A DNA stretch of 64,000 nucleotides from an uncultured Bacteroidota bacterium (lineage in GTDB: Bacteria; Bacteroidota; Bacteroidia; Flavobacteriales; Flavobacteriaceae). This document shows, piece after piece, positions 1 to 8,581 of the stretch; within the stretch, counting starts at the first letter, position 1, and each line of letters opens with the position of its first letter. The position numbers were made by a program, and so were the translations under genes. The DNA lies in NCBI GenBank assembly GCA_902597545.1, contig CACJYD010000003.1:88369-152368 (forward strand). Reading direction: 5' to 3'. The notes below the pieces were generated by a model. The model was not told the origin of the DNA, made no database searches, and saw only the letters and a list, made by a program, of their open reading frames with translations.

Positions 1-2
1 AT

Positions 3-2051
3 GGAGATGAAACAATAACTTATACAAATAATTCACCTGAAATATTAAGTTATTTGTGGGTTCAGTTGGATCAAAATGTTAGGAAAAAAGATTCACCAAG
101 TTTAGATATTAATTCTGAAGGAGTTTCAGTTGCATATATCCCGGATTCATTTGATAAAGAATTTCTCTCAGATCCTTTTGACGGTGGTTTTAACATTGAG
201 TATGTAAAGGATATTGATAATAAGCCTTTAAGATATATAATTAACCAAACTATGATGAGGATTGATTTGCCAAACCCAATTTCAACTGGACAAAGTTTTC
301 AGTTTAAAATTAAGTGGTGGTATAACATTAATGATCATGTAAAGCAAGATGGAAGATCAGGTTATGAAACTTTTCCAAATGATGAAAATAGAGCATATAT
401 AATCGCTCAATTCTTCCCAAGAATGTGTGTTTACAATGAGGTAGAAGGTTGGCAAAATTATCAGTTTTGGGGTGATGGTGAGTTTGCTTTACCATTTGGA
501 GATTACGAGGTTAATATCACAGTACCATCTGATCATATTTTAGAAGCTACGGGTGAATTAACTAACAGAAAGGATGTATATAGTAAGGAGATGATGAAAA
601 GATATAATCAAGCAAAAAAATCATACGATAAGCCAGTAATAATTGTATCACAGGATGAAGCAATTGAAGCTGAAAAAACCTTTTCTAATCAGAAAAAAAC
701 ATGGAAGTTTTCAGCTAAAAACGTTAGAGATTTTGCTTTTGCCACGTCTAGAAAATATATACTTGATATGATGGCAGTAAAAATTGGAAATGAAGATGTA
801 ATGGCTGTTTCGATATATCCTAGAGAGGGCAATCCTCTTTGGGAGGAATATTCAACAATTACTGTTGTTGAGGCACTAAAATCATTTTCAAAATATACTT
901 TTGATTATCCATATCATAAAGCCGTTTCTGTTCATGCTCATAACATTGGAATGGAATACCCGATGATATGTTTTAATTTTGGTAGACCAAATATCGATGG
1001 CTCATATTCTGATGATGTTAAATTTGGAATGATTGGAGTTATTATTCATGAAATAGGCCATAATTTTTTCCCTATGATCGTAAATAGTGATGAAAGACAA
1101 TGGGCTTGGATGGATGAGGGTCTAACTACCTTTGTACAATACCTAGCAGAGCAAGAATTTGGTGAAAAATATCCAGATGCAATATATCCAAATAAGAATT
1201 TTCCCTCTGACAGAGGACCAGCAAATATGATAACTGATTATATGAGTGTTGATCAAAATTATCTTGCTCCTATAATGTCTAACCCTGAAAATGTTTACAG
1301 CCTAGGTCCAAATGCTTATGGAAAGCCAGCAACAGCTCTAAATATTTTGAGAGAAACAATAATGGGGAAGGAGTTGTTTGACTATGCTTTTAAAACATAT
1401 TCTCAAAGATGGATGTTTAAACATCCAACGCCTGAGGATTTCTTTAGAACCATGGAAGATGCTTCAGCTGTAGATTTAGATTGGTTTTGGAGAGGATGGT
1501 TTTACACCACTGATTTTGTAGATATTTCTATAAAAGAATTAAACCAATATTTTGTGTCTCCTAATCCAGGTGAAGAGATGAAAGAAATCATGAAAGAAAG
1601 AGGCTTGGTAAGAAATAGACTTAGACCGCTAATTTTCTTTGAAAATTTTGAAAATGATTTGGAAAATAACAGAGATAAAGATCCTTTAGAAAATTCTAAA
1701 TTATTAAATAACTATTTAAACGAAAACTACTCTAGTGAAGAAATTAATGATTTACAAATTCCAAAATATTTTTATGAAATTGTATTTGAAAAACCAGGTG
1801 GATTAGTGATGCCAATAATTGTTGATATTAAGTTTGAGGATGGTGAGGTAATCCGTAAGAAGTATCCTGCCCAAGTATGGAGAAAGAATGATAAAGAGGT
1901 TAGAAAAGTTATTACATCTGATAAAAAAATATCAGAGATTATTTTAGATCCTGACGAGGAAACAGCCGACGTAGATACTAGAAATAATTCATGGCCTAAA
2001 AAAGAGGAAAATACAGATTTTGATAAATTTAAATCAAGAATTCAAGGATGA
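3..2051 (+). CDS. M1 family metallopeptidase (aminopeptidase N-like), truncated at left window edge
   Basis: Frame stays open to base 3 upstream of the listed TTG start (GDETITYTNNSPEILSYLWVQLDQN...); zinc site HEIGHN...WMDEGLTTF. Confidence 0.9.
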   Translation, partial: GDETITYTNNSPEILSYLWVQLDQNVRKKDSPSLDINSEGVSVAYIPDSFDKEFLSDPFDGGFNIEYVKDIDNKPLRYIINQTMMRIDLPNPISTGQSFQFKIKWWYNINDHVKQDGRSGYETFPNDENRAYIIAQFFPRMCVYNEVEGWQNYQFWGDGEFALPFGDYEVNITVPSDHILEATGELTNRKDVYSKEMMKRYNQAKKSYDKPVIIVSQDEAIEAEKTFSNQKKTWKFSAKNVRDFAFATSRKYILDMMAVKIGNEDVMAVSIYPREGNPLWEEYSTITVVEALKSFSKYTFDYPYHKAVSVHAHNIGMEYPMICFNFGRPNIDGSYSDDVKFGMIGVIIHEIGHNFFPMIVNSDERQWAWMDEGLTTFVQYLAEQEFGEKYPDAIYPNKNFPSDRGPANMITDYMSVDQNYLAPIMSNPENVYSLGPNAYGKPATALNILRETIMGKELFDYAFKTYSQRWMFKHPTPEDFFRTMEDASAVDLDWFWRGWFYTTDFVDISIKELNQYFVSPNPGEEMKEIMKERGLVRNRLRPLIFFENFENDLENNRDKDPLENSKLLNNYLNENYSSEEINDLQIPKYFYEIVFEKPGGLVMPIIVDIKFEDGEVIRKKYPAQVWRKNDKEVRKVITSDKKISEIILDPDEETADVDTRNNSWPKKEENTDFDKFKSRIQG

Positions 2052-2314
2052 TATTTTTATTTATCAGCGGGGCTGAAATAGTATTTATTTTTTTTATCAT
2101 TCTAATGATTTTTGGAGCAGATAAAATTCCTGACATAGCCAAAGGAATGGCAAAGGGTATTAAGAAAGTAAAGGATGCTACTCAAGAAATAAAAACTGAA
2201 ATAAAGAAAAGCGCTGAGAAAAAAGGAATTGATACAGATTCTATTTCTAAAGAAATTGATAAAGTAAAAGATGATATTGATGATTTAACAGGATCTATAA
2301 AGAGAGATCTTTAA
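2048..2314 (+). CDS. tatA: Sec-independent translocase TatA/TatB-like protein
   Basis: Short N-terminal TM followed by FGADKIPDIAKGMAKGIKKVK amphipathic helix; ATGA overlap with upstream CDS. Confidence 0.85.
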   Translation: MIFLFISGAEIVFIFFIILMIFGADKIPDIAKGMAKGIKKVKDATQEIKTEIKKSAEKKGIDTDSISKEIDKVKDDIDDLTGSIKRDL

Positions 2315-2955
2315 TTCTTTATAATAATATTTAATCCGTCTCGAAGCGGCAGAATAATATTTTCAACTCTATCATCATTTTTTACCATTTCATTAAAATC
2401 AATTAAATATTGGGTAAGTTCATCATCATACGAATTAGGGGCCACAACTTTCCCATACCATAGGACGTTATCAGCAATTATAATTCCGCCAGACTTTAAT
2501 TTGTCTACACATAGATTATAATATTGTATATAATTTTCTTTATCAGCATCTATAAATATTATGTCAAAAATTTCATCAATTTTTTTGATGACTTCCTTTG
2601 CATCACCAACATGTTGAATTATTGAATTTGAATTATGAGTTTTTTTAAAATATTTACTTTGGATTGTACTAAGCTCTTCATTAATATCAATTGTATGAAT
2701 AATACCATTTTTGACTAGACCTTCTGACAAACAAATAGCAGAGTATCCAGTGTAGGTCCCTATTTCAAGTATTTTTTTTGGCTTTACTAACCTACTTATA
2801 ATCGACAAAAATCTACCTTGCAGATGGCCACTTAACATTCTTGGATTTAAAATTTTAAGATTTGTTTCTTTATTTAAATCCTTTAAAATTTTTGATTCTT
2901 TTGATGAATTTTTCTCAATATACTCTTCAATTTTTTTGTTTACTATCTCACTCAT
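2311..2955 (-). CDS. SAM-dependent O-methyltransferase (family 3)
   Basis: KKILEIGTYTGYSAICLSEGL, IIFIDADKENYIQYY and IIADNVLWYGKV motifs. Confidence 0.9.
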   Translation of the reverse strand: MSEIVNKKIEEYIEKNSSKESKILKDLNKETNLKILNPRMLSGHLQGRFLSIISRLVKPKKILEIGTYTGYSAICLSEGLVKNGIIHTIDINEELSTIQSKYFKKTHNSNSIIQHVGDAKEVIKKIDEIFDIIFIDADKENYIQYYNLCVDKLKSGGIIIADNVLWYGKVVAPNSYDDELTQYLIDFNEMVKNDDRVENIILPLRDGLNIIIKN

Positions 2956-3569
2956 TTTTTAGGTCGTGCATATTCAAATCTCTCAATCAATTTGGTCTCT
3001 GCATATCCATCTAAACCATTTATTGCAACAGTTTTTGCATGATCAAGTCTCAACCATCCATCTTTCTGTAAAATTTCTTTTTCAACATATAAACCCTCAA
3101 TCGAGGCGACAACCAAAATAGTATCATTTTCTTTAATACTATACTCATTTAAGTATTTACAAGCAAGCTTAATTTTTGAACTTTTTACAAAAGGGGCTAA
3201 AAATCCATCTAAAAATTCAGGTTCTAGATTGGTTTTATCAAATTCAGAAATTTCTTTAGGATATTTTGCAGAAGTGTGATGAGCATCATTTATATCATCA
3301 ACATTTATGTGGTTGACAGTAAAAAATTTCATCTTGTATAGGTTATTATAGGTATTTCTTGGAACAGTTCTGGGTCTTAAAACAAATCCAATCATTGCAG
3401 GATTACTCCCTAAGTGTGTTATTGAACTAAAAACAGCAACATTCGTATTCCCATCAGAATCTACTGTTCCTAAAAGATTAGCTGACTTATAACCAGTACA
3501 ACTATTGATCAAGTTCAACCTATAAATTTTATCAAGATTATCTATATTTTCTTTGCTAAAATGTATCAT
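2952..3569 (-). CDS. Flavin reductase family protein (FMN-binding split barrel)
   Basis: Flavin-reductase-like domain (GYKSANLLGTVDSDGNTNVAVFSSITHLGSNPAMIGFVLRP); ATGA overlap with the O-methyltransferase. Confidence 0.8.
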   Translation of the reverse strand: MIHFSKENIDNLDKIYRLNLINSCTGYKSANLLGTVDSDGNTNVAVFSSITHLGSNPAMIGFVLRPRTVPRNTYNNLYKMKFFTVNHINVDDINDAHHTSAKYPKEISEFDKTNLEPEFLDGFLAPFVKSSKIKLACKYLNEYSIKENDTILVVASIEGLYVEKEILQKDGWLRLDHAKTVAINGLDGYAETKLIERFEYARPKK

Positions 3570-3587
3570 TTTTCTACTTTTAAAATT

Positions 3588-4979
3588 ATGAAATTTTACA
3601 CCAGAACTCTAATATTTATCTCATTTATATTTTTATTTAATTCTTGTGAAGAATCAAACATAACTTATGGTAAACCTAACGTTATACTAATTATGGCAGA
3701 TGATCTTGGTTATGAAGCAATCGGAATTAATGGAGCGGATGAATATAAAACCCCAGTACTTGATTCTCTAGCTTTAAATGGAATCAATTTTAATAATGCA
3801 TACTCACAACCACTTTGTACACCTACTCGGGTAAAAATTATGACTGGTAAACCTAATTATGTTAACTATGAATTTTTCACATATTTAAATCCTGATGAAA
3901 AAACATTTGGAAATTTATTTCAAGAAAATGGTTACAAAACTGCACTAGCTGGTAAATGGCAGTTAAATGGTGTTCAGTTTGATTTAGATAATAATCAGGA
4001 TTTAGATAGGCCATATAAGTTTGGTTTTGATGAATATTGTTTATGGTGGTTGAGAGAAAGAGGAGATAGATTTGCTAATCCAAATATTGTTCAAAATGGT
4101 CAAAAACTTAATAAAGGAATAGATGATTATGGGCCAGATATATTTACAGATTTCATAGTTGATTTTATTGATAAAAATAAAGATGATCCTTTTTTTATTT
4201 ATTATCCCATGGCTTTAGTTCATGACCCTTTTCTGCCAACACCAGATTCTGATGATTGGAACGATTTAGAAAAAAGAAACAAAGGGAATAAACCAATCTA
4301 TTTCTCTGATATGTTAACTTACATGGACAAAATTGTTGGTAGGATTTCAAATACACTTGATAAAAATAAATTAGATAACACAATATTAATTTTCATAGGT
4401 GATAATGGAACAGATACAAAAGTTGTAACTCTCAATAGAGGGGTTGAGGTTCGTGGCGCAAAAGGATCAACAATTAAATACGCTTCAAACGTACCAATGA
4501 TTGTTAATTGGAAAAGTCAAATCAAACAAGGCTTTAATTCTGATGCAATGATTGATTTCACAGACTTTTATGCAACTTTTGAGGATATTCTAAATCTTGA
4601 CTATCAACAGTCTTATGGTAAAAGCATTCTGCCACTAATGACTAATAATAATTACAATGAAAGAGATGTTCTAATAACGTATTATGATCCAATATGGGGA
4701 GACACATCGATGGGCAGGGGTGTATATGCTCAAAACAAGGAATATAAACTTTATAAAAATGGCAACTTTTTTAACTTTTCGGAAGATTTATATGAAAAAA
4801 ATCCAATAGATGTGAATAAATTATCAGAAACTGACAATGAAATATATTCTTTACTTAAAACTTCATTGGATTCAATTCCTGATTTACCTGAATATAATCA
4901 TAACGGTTGGATTGAAAGAAGAAAGCAGGTTAATGAAAGTAGAAAGTTTAATAATATATGGCAACTAAATACAAAGTAG
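3588..4979 (+). CDS. Sulfatase (arylsulfatase-type) with lipoprotein-like signal
   Basis: NVILIMADDLGYEAIGINGADEYKTP; CTPTR formylglycine-type motif; FIGDNGTD. Start set at the internal ATG preceding the signal peptide MKFYTRTLIFISFIFLFNSCEES. Confidence 0.88.
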   Translation: MKFYTRTLIFISFIFLFNSCEESNITYGKPNVILIMADDLGYEAIGINGADEYKTPVLDSLALNGINFNNAYSQPLCTPTRVKIMTGKPNYVNYEFFTYLNPDEKTFGNLFQENGYKTALAGKWQLNGVQFDLDNNQDLDRPYKFGFDEYCLWWLRERGDRFANPNIVQNGQKLNKGIDDYGPDIFTDFIVDFIDKNKDDPFFIYYPMALVHDPFLPTPDSDDWNDLEKRNKGNKPIYFSDMLTYMDKIVGRISNTLDKNKLDNTILIFIGDNGTDTKVVTLNRGVEVRGAKGSTIKYASNVPMIVNWKSQIKQGFNSDAMIDFTDFYATFEDILNLDYQQSYGKSILPLMTNNNYNERDVLITYYDPIWGDTSMGRGVYAQNKEYKLYKNGNFFNFSEDLYEKNPIDVNKLSETDNEIYSLLKTSLDSIPDLPEYNHNGWIERRKQVNESRKFNNIWQLNTK

Positions 4980-5155
4980 CGACTGGTCTGTTAATTACAG
5001 GAATTATTTGCTTCGGATTGTTTTATCTTATTGGATCAGAAGTTGATGAAAATGGTTATTTAAATGAACCATTCTATTTATTGCCAATTGGGTTTATTTT
5101 TATTTGTCTATCAATGGTTTTATACATAGTTTTTGCAATTACAAAAAAAAAATAA
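4958..5155 (+). CDS. Small two-TM membrane protein, unknown function
   Basis: 65 aa with two hydrophobic segments; start overlaps the sulfatase 3' end. Confidence 0.55.
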   Translation: MATKYKVATGLLITGIICFGLFYLIGSEVDENGYLNEPFYLLPIGFIFICLSMVLYIVFAITKKK

Positions 5156-5180
5156 GGTATCGAAATGATACCTTATTTTT
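5148..5180. terminator. Bidirectional intrinsic terminator hairpin between convergent genes
   Basis: Perfect inverted repeat AAAATAAGGTATC-GAAAT-GATACCTTATTTT with flanking A and T tracts. Confidence 0.8.
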
Positions 5181-5200
5181 CATTAAGATTAATGAAATAT

Positions 5201-5908
5201 TTAGTCTTTCTTTTCTTTGTCCTTTGAGCCTTTACACTTAGCAAAAAGTTCTTTCATTTCAATTTCACTTTCAACGTCATATTTTGTTTTTTCTTTCTTT
5301 TCAACCCAATAGATAGAAACTGGGAAAACAAGATTAGCTTTTTCTTTTACATCGGGGTTTTGGTTATACCATTTTTTCAGAGACTCCATTGCTTCTTTTT
5401 TATCATTAACCTTGATTATAGAGCCGTCAGGTAATTCTAGTGATACTGGGTATTCAAGGTAAAAGCAATTTTTCTTTCTATCTTTTTTTCCATCCTTTTT
5501 TCCATCTTTATCACTTTTATCATCTTTCCCATCATCGTCTTTCCCATCATCATCTTTTTTATCATCACTCTTGTTGTAGCCTTCAGTCCTAAAAAGTTCT
5601 CTTCCACTTAAATCAAAGAAAATGTCATCACTTTTAACTCCTAAGAAGAAAAAATCAAATGACCTCATATTGATTTGATATCCTAATTGACTAGCTAAAC
5701 TTCCCTTGTCAAAAAAATCATCAGGTATATCACTACTGATGATGTTTTTTGCATCTATTGGAAGATCAGATTCAAGAATCTGGACTTTTTCTTCAGCGTT
5801 TATAATTGCATCGATAAGCTCATCGTCTGACATTATATCTTCAAATTCACAAGCTGTAAAAAGGAAAATAAATAAGAGTGGCAAATATTTTGAAATTGAA
5901 TTCTTCAT
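5201..5908 (-). CDS. Lipoprotein with Asp/Lys-rich low-complexity tract, unknown function
   Basis: Lipobox-like LFIFLFTAC; tract SDDKKDDDGKDDDGKDDKSDKDGKKDGKKDRKK. Confidence 0.65.
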   Translation of the reverse strand: MKNSISKYLPLLFIFLFTACEFEDIMSDDELIDAIINAEEKVQILESDLPIDAKNIISSDIPDDFFDKGSLASQLGYQINMRSFDFFFLGVKSDDIFFDLSGRELFRTEGYNKSDDKKDDDGKDDDGKDDKSDKDGKKDGKKDRKKNCFYLEYPVSLELPDGSIIKVNDKKEAMESLKKWYNQNPDVKEKANLVFPVSIYWVEKKEKTKYDVESEIEMKELFAKCKGSKDKEKKD

Positions 5909-5938
5909 CTTGATATTTTTAATAAAAATAATAAATTT

Positions 5939-6346
5939 TTAAATCTTTAAGTTCGCTTTCTCATTTAAAATGTTTCGAAAGAACTCATGGTCTTTATTGC
6001 TTTTAACTTTGATTTTAACTTTTCTATGATCAATATGTACTGTATAGACGTCACTGTCAACTTTAAAAATTACGAGTTTGTAATATGGGATAATAAGTGC
6101 ATAGGTTTCAAGTAGCACTCTAAAATAAATTAGTATACCTTTTGGTCTTCTTTCAATGTTACATTGATTAATGTTCTGATCAAGAATTAGTAAATTTTCA
6201 ATTTCTTTGCTGGCACTCACAATCAATAGTTTCCCTGATCCAATTCCTTTCATTTTTAATCTTTCGATTAAGCTAAAGGGCTTTCCAACAAAATTGTTAA
6301 TTTCATCTTCTTGTTTTGGATTATTATATGAAACATTTTTTAGCAT
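5939..6346 (-). CDS. Hypothetical protein
   Basis: 135 aa ORF, divergent from ctlX; no family recognised. Confidence 0.5.
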   Translation of the reverse strand: MLKNVSYNNPKQEDEINNFVGKPFSLIERLKMKGIGSGKLLIVSASKEIENLLILDQNINQCNIERRPKGILIYFRVLLETYALIIPYYKLVIFKVDSDVYTVHIDHRKVKIKVKSNKDHEFFRNILNEKANLKI

Positions 6347-6379
6347 AGGATTTTAAAATTTAAAATAATTATACAATAA

Positions 6380-7288
6380 ATGAGCCAAATAACTAAAAAT
6401 ATATTAATGATAAAGCCATCATCTTTTGGTTATAATGTAGATACTGCAGAAGATAATTTTTTTCAAAAGATAGAAGATAATTTGAGTTCAGATCAAATTC
6501 AATCCTATGCTCTTGATGAATTCTCAAATATGTGCTCTATTTTAAAAGAAAATGGAATTAATGTTATTGTCATGGAAAATGAAAAAGAAAAAAAATTATC
6601 TGATGATATATTTCCTAACAATTGGATCTCTTTTCATAAAAATCAATACGTGATTCATTCTATGTTTGCTAAGTCAAGAAGATTAGAAAAGAATAATCAA
6701 TTCATTCATGAATTAAATGACTCAGGATTTAAATACAGTTTACTCAAGGATTATTCAGAATATGAAAATAAAGGTTTGTTTTTGGAGGGGACTGGTAGTG
6801 TGATTTTGGATAGAAAAAATAAATTAGCTTACTGTTCAATCTCTAAAAGATCAAATGAAAAATTATTTAATATTTTTTGTAAAGATGTAGGATATAAACC
6901 AATAATTTTTTCATCATTTGATTCTAATGGTGGAGTTATTTATCACACAAATGTTATGATGAGTATAGGAGATGATTTTGCATTAATTTGTTATGAATCA
7001 ATAAAAGACTTGAAAGAGAGAAAACTAGTAAAAAGATATTTAGAAATGAGTGGTAAAAATATAGTTGAGATTAGCCTACATCAAATAGAGTCATTTGCTG
7101 GAAACATAATTCAATTAGGTGATAAAAAAAATAAAATTATTGTAATAAGTAAAAGCGCTTATTTATCTTTAAATAAAGAACAAAAAAATATTTTATCAAG
7201 AGAATCTAAAATTATCACTATTCCAATTCCTGTAATACAAAAATGTGGTGGCGGAAGTGTTAGGTGTATGATAGCTGAATTAATTTAA
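6380..7288 (+). CDS. ctlX: Citrulline-utilisation hydrolase-type / arginine deiminase-related protein (CtlX-like)
   Basis: MIKPSSFGYN..., FPNNWISFH, NGGVIYHTNVMMSIGDDFALI and C-terminal KCGGGSVRCMIAE typical of the guanidino-group modifying fold. Confidence 0.8.
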   Translation: MSQITKNILMIKPSSFGYNVDTAEDNFFQKIEDNLSSDQIQSYALDEFSNMCSILKENGINVIVMENEKEKKLSDDIFPNNWISFHKNQYVIHSMFAKSRRLEKNNQFIHELNDSGFKYSLLKDYSEYENKGLFLEGTGSVILDRKNKLAYCSISKRSNEKLFNIFCKDVGYKPIIFSSFDSNGGVIYHTNVMMSIGDDFALICYESIKDLKERKLVKRYLEMSGKNIVEISLHQIESFAGNIIQLGDKKNKIIVISKSAYLSLNKEQKNILSRESKIITIPIPVIQKCGGGSVRCMIAELI

Positions 7289-7310
7289 TTTTTTAATTTC
7301 GTTGTCCTTT

Positions 7311-7385
7311 GGGTGATTAGCTCAGTTGGTTCAGAGCACTACCTTGACAGGGTAGGGGTCACTGGTTCGAATCCAGTATCACCCA
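7311..7385 (+). tRNA. tRNA-Val(GAC)
   Basis: GGGTGAT/ATCACCC acceptor, CTACC-TTGACAG-GGTAG anticodon arm (GAC), ACTGG-TTCGAAT-CCAGT T arm; CCA not encoded. Confidence 0.95.
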
Positions 7386-7392
7386 CAATTAA

Positions 7393-7416
7393 ACAAGACA
7401 ATTCTTGTATTTTTTT
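7393..7416 (+). terminator. Probable intrinsic terminator downstream of tRNA-Val
   Basis: ACAAGA-CAAT-TCTTGT followed by ATTTTTTT. Confidence 0.6.
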
Positions 7417-7453
7417 AGTCAACTTTGGCATTTAATTTGTAAAATACATTTTG

Positions 7454-8581
7454 ATGAAAATTTTCGATTCCATACCGATTAAAGGATGGTCATTTAGTGT
7501 CTTTAAAAAAGAAAATATTTCACCCTTTGAAAAATTATTTGAAATTTTTAAAGAACTCATTACCTACACATCTGGAGATTTTGATGAGGCTATTGATTGG
7601 TTAAGACAATTAGATCAAGAGTATGTTTTAACAGATGAAAATTATACAATAGAAGATTTTATCGAGGATTTATTAAATAAGGGATATATACAAACCGAGA
7701 TAAGTTCTGATGGAGATAAAACCTTTAATAAGATTTCAGCAAAGATGGAGAAGGCCCTGAGAAAGTTCGCACTTAAAAAGATTTTTGGACAAATAAAAAA
7801 GTCAAGATCTGGAAATCACAAATCAAAATATTCAGGTTTTGATGATGATGATAGTAATGATTTTAAAAATTACCAATATGGAGACCGAGTTGACAATATT
7901 ATTGTTAGTGAAAGCTTGAAGAATATGTACACAAGAACTGGATCTGATGAGTTAGATTTAATATCAGATGATATTGTAGTAAAAAATTCAACTCATAATT
8001 CACAAATGAGTACAGTCCTGATGATTGATATAAGTCATAGTATGATATTATATGGTGAGGACAGAATTACACCTGCAAAAAAAGTTGCTATGGCCTTAGC
8101 AGAATTAATAATTACAAGATATCCAAAAGATACACTTGATATATTAGTCTTTGGAAATGACGCCAAGATCATTCCTCTGAAACAGCTGCCTTACCTTAAG
8201 GTTGGCCCCTACCATACTAATACAGTTGCTGGCTTGCAATTAGCTATGGATATTCTTAAGAAGAAAAAAAATAATAATAAGCAAATATTGATGATTACTG
8301 ATGGTAAGCCTAGTTGTTTAAAATTGAGTGATGGTAGTTATTATAAAAACAGCTCTGGTTTAGACTCAAAAATTACAAATAAGTGCTATACCATGGCTAG
8401 ACAAGCAAAAAAATTAAAAATACCAATTACTACTTTTATGATAGCGAGAGATGCTTACTTACAACATTTTGTAAGAGAATTTGCGAAGGCAAATGGAGGC
8501 AAAGCATTCTACACTGGTCTTGATAATTTAGGAGAAATGATTTTTGAAGACTACGAGAGTAATAGAAAAAGAAAAATATGA
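7454..8581 (+). CDS. VWA domain-containing protein
   Basis: MIDAS-like DISHSM, then KQILMITDGKPS; ATG at 7454 preferred over the TTG at 7451. Confidence 0.85.
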   Translation: MKIFDSIPIKGWSFSVFKKENISPFEKLFEIFKELITYTSGDFDEAIDWLRQLDQEYVLTDENYTIEDFIEDLLNKGYIQTEISSDGDKTFNKISAKMEKALRKFALKKIFGQIKKSRSGNHKSKYSGFDDDDSNDFKNYQYGDRVDNIIVSESLKNMYTRTGSDELDLISDDIVVKNSTHNSQMSTVLMIDISHSMILYGEDRITPAKKVAMALAELIITRYPKDTLDILVFGNDAKIIPLKQLPYLKVGPYHTNTVAGLQLAMDILKKKKNNNKQILMITDGKPSCLKLSDGSYYKNSSGLDSKITNKCYTMARQAKKLKIPITTFMIARDAYLQHFVREFAKANGGKAFYTGLDNLGEMIFEDYESNRKRKI

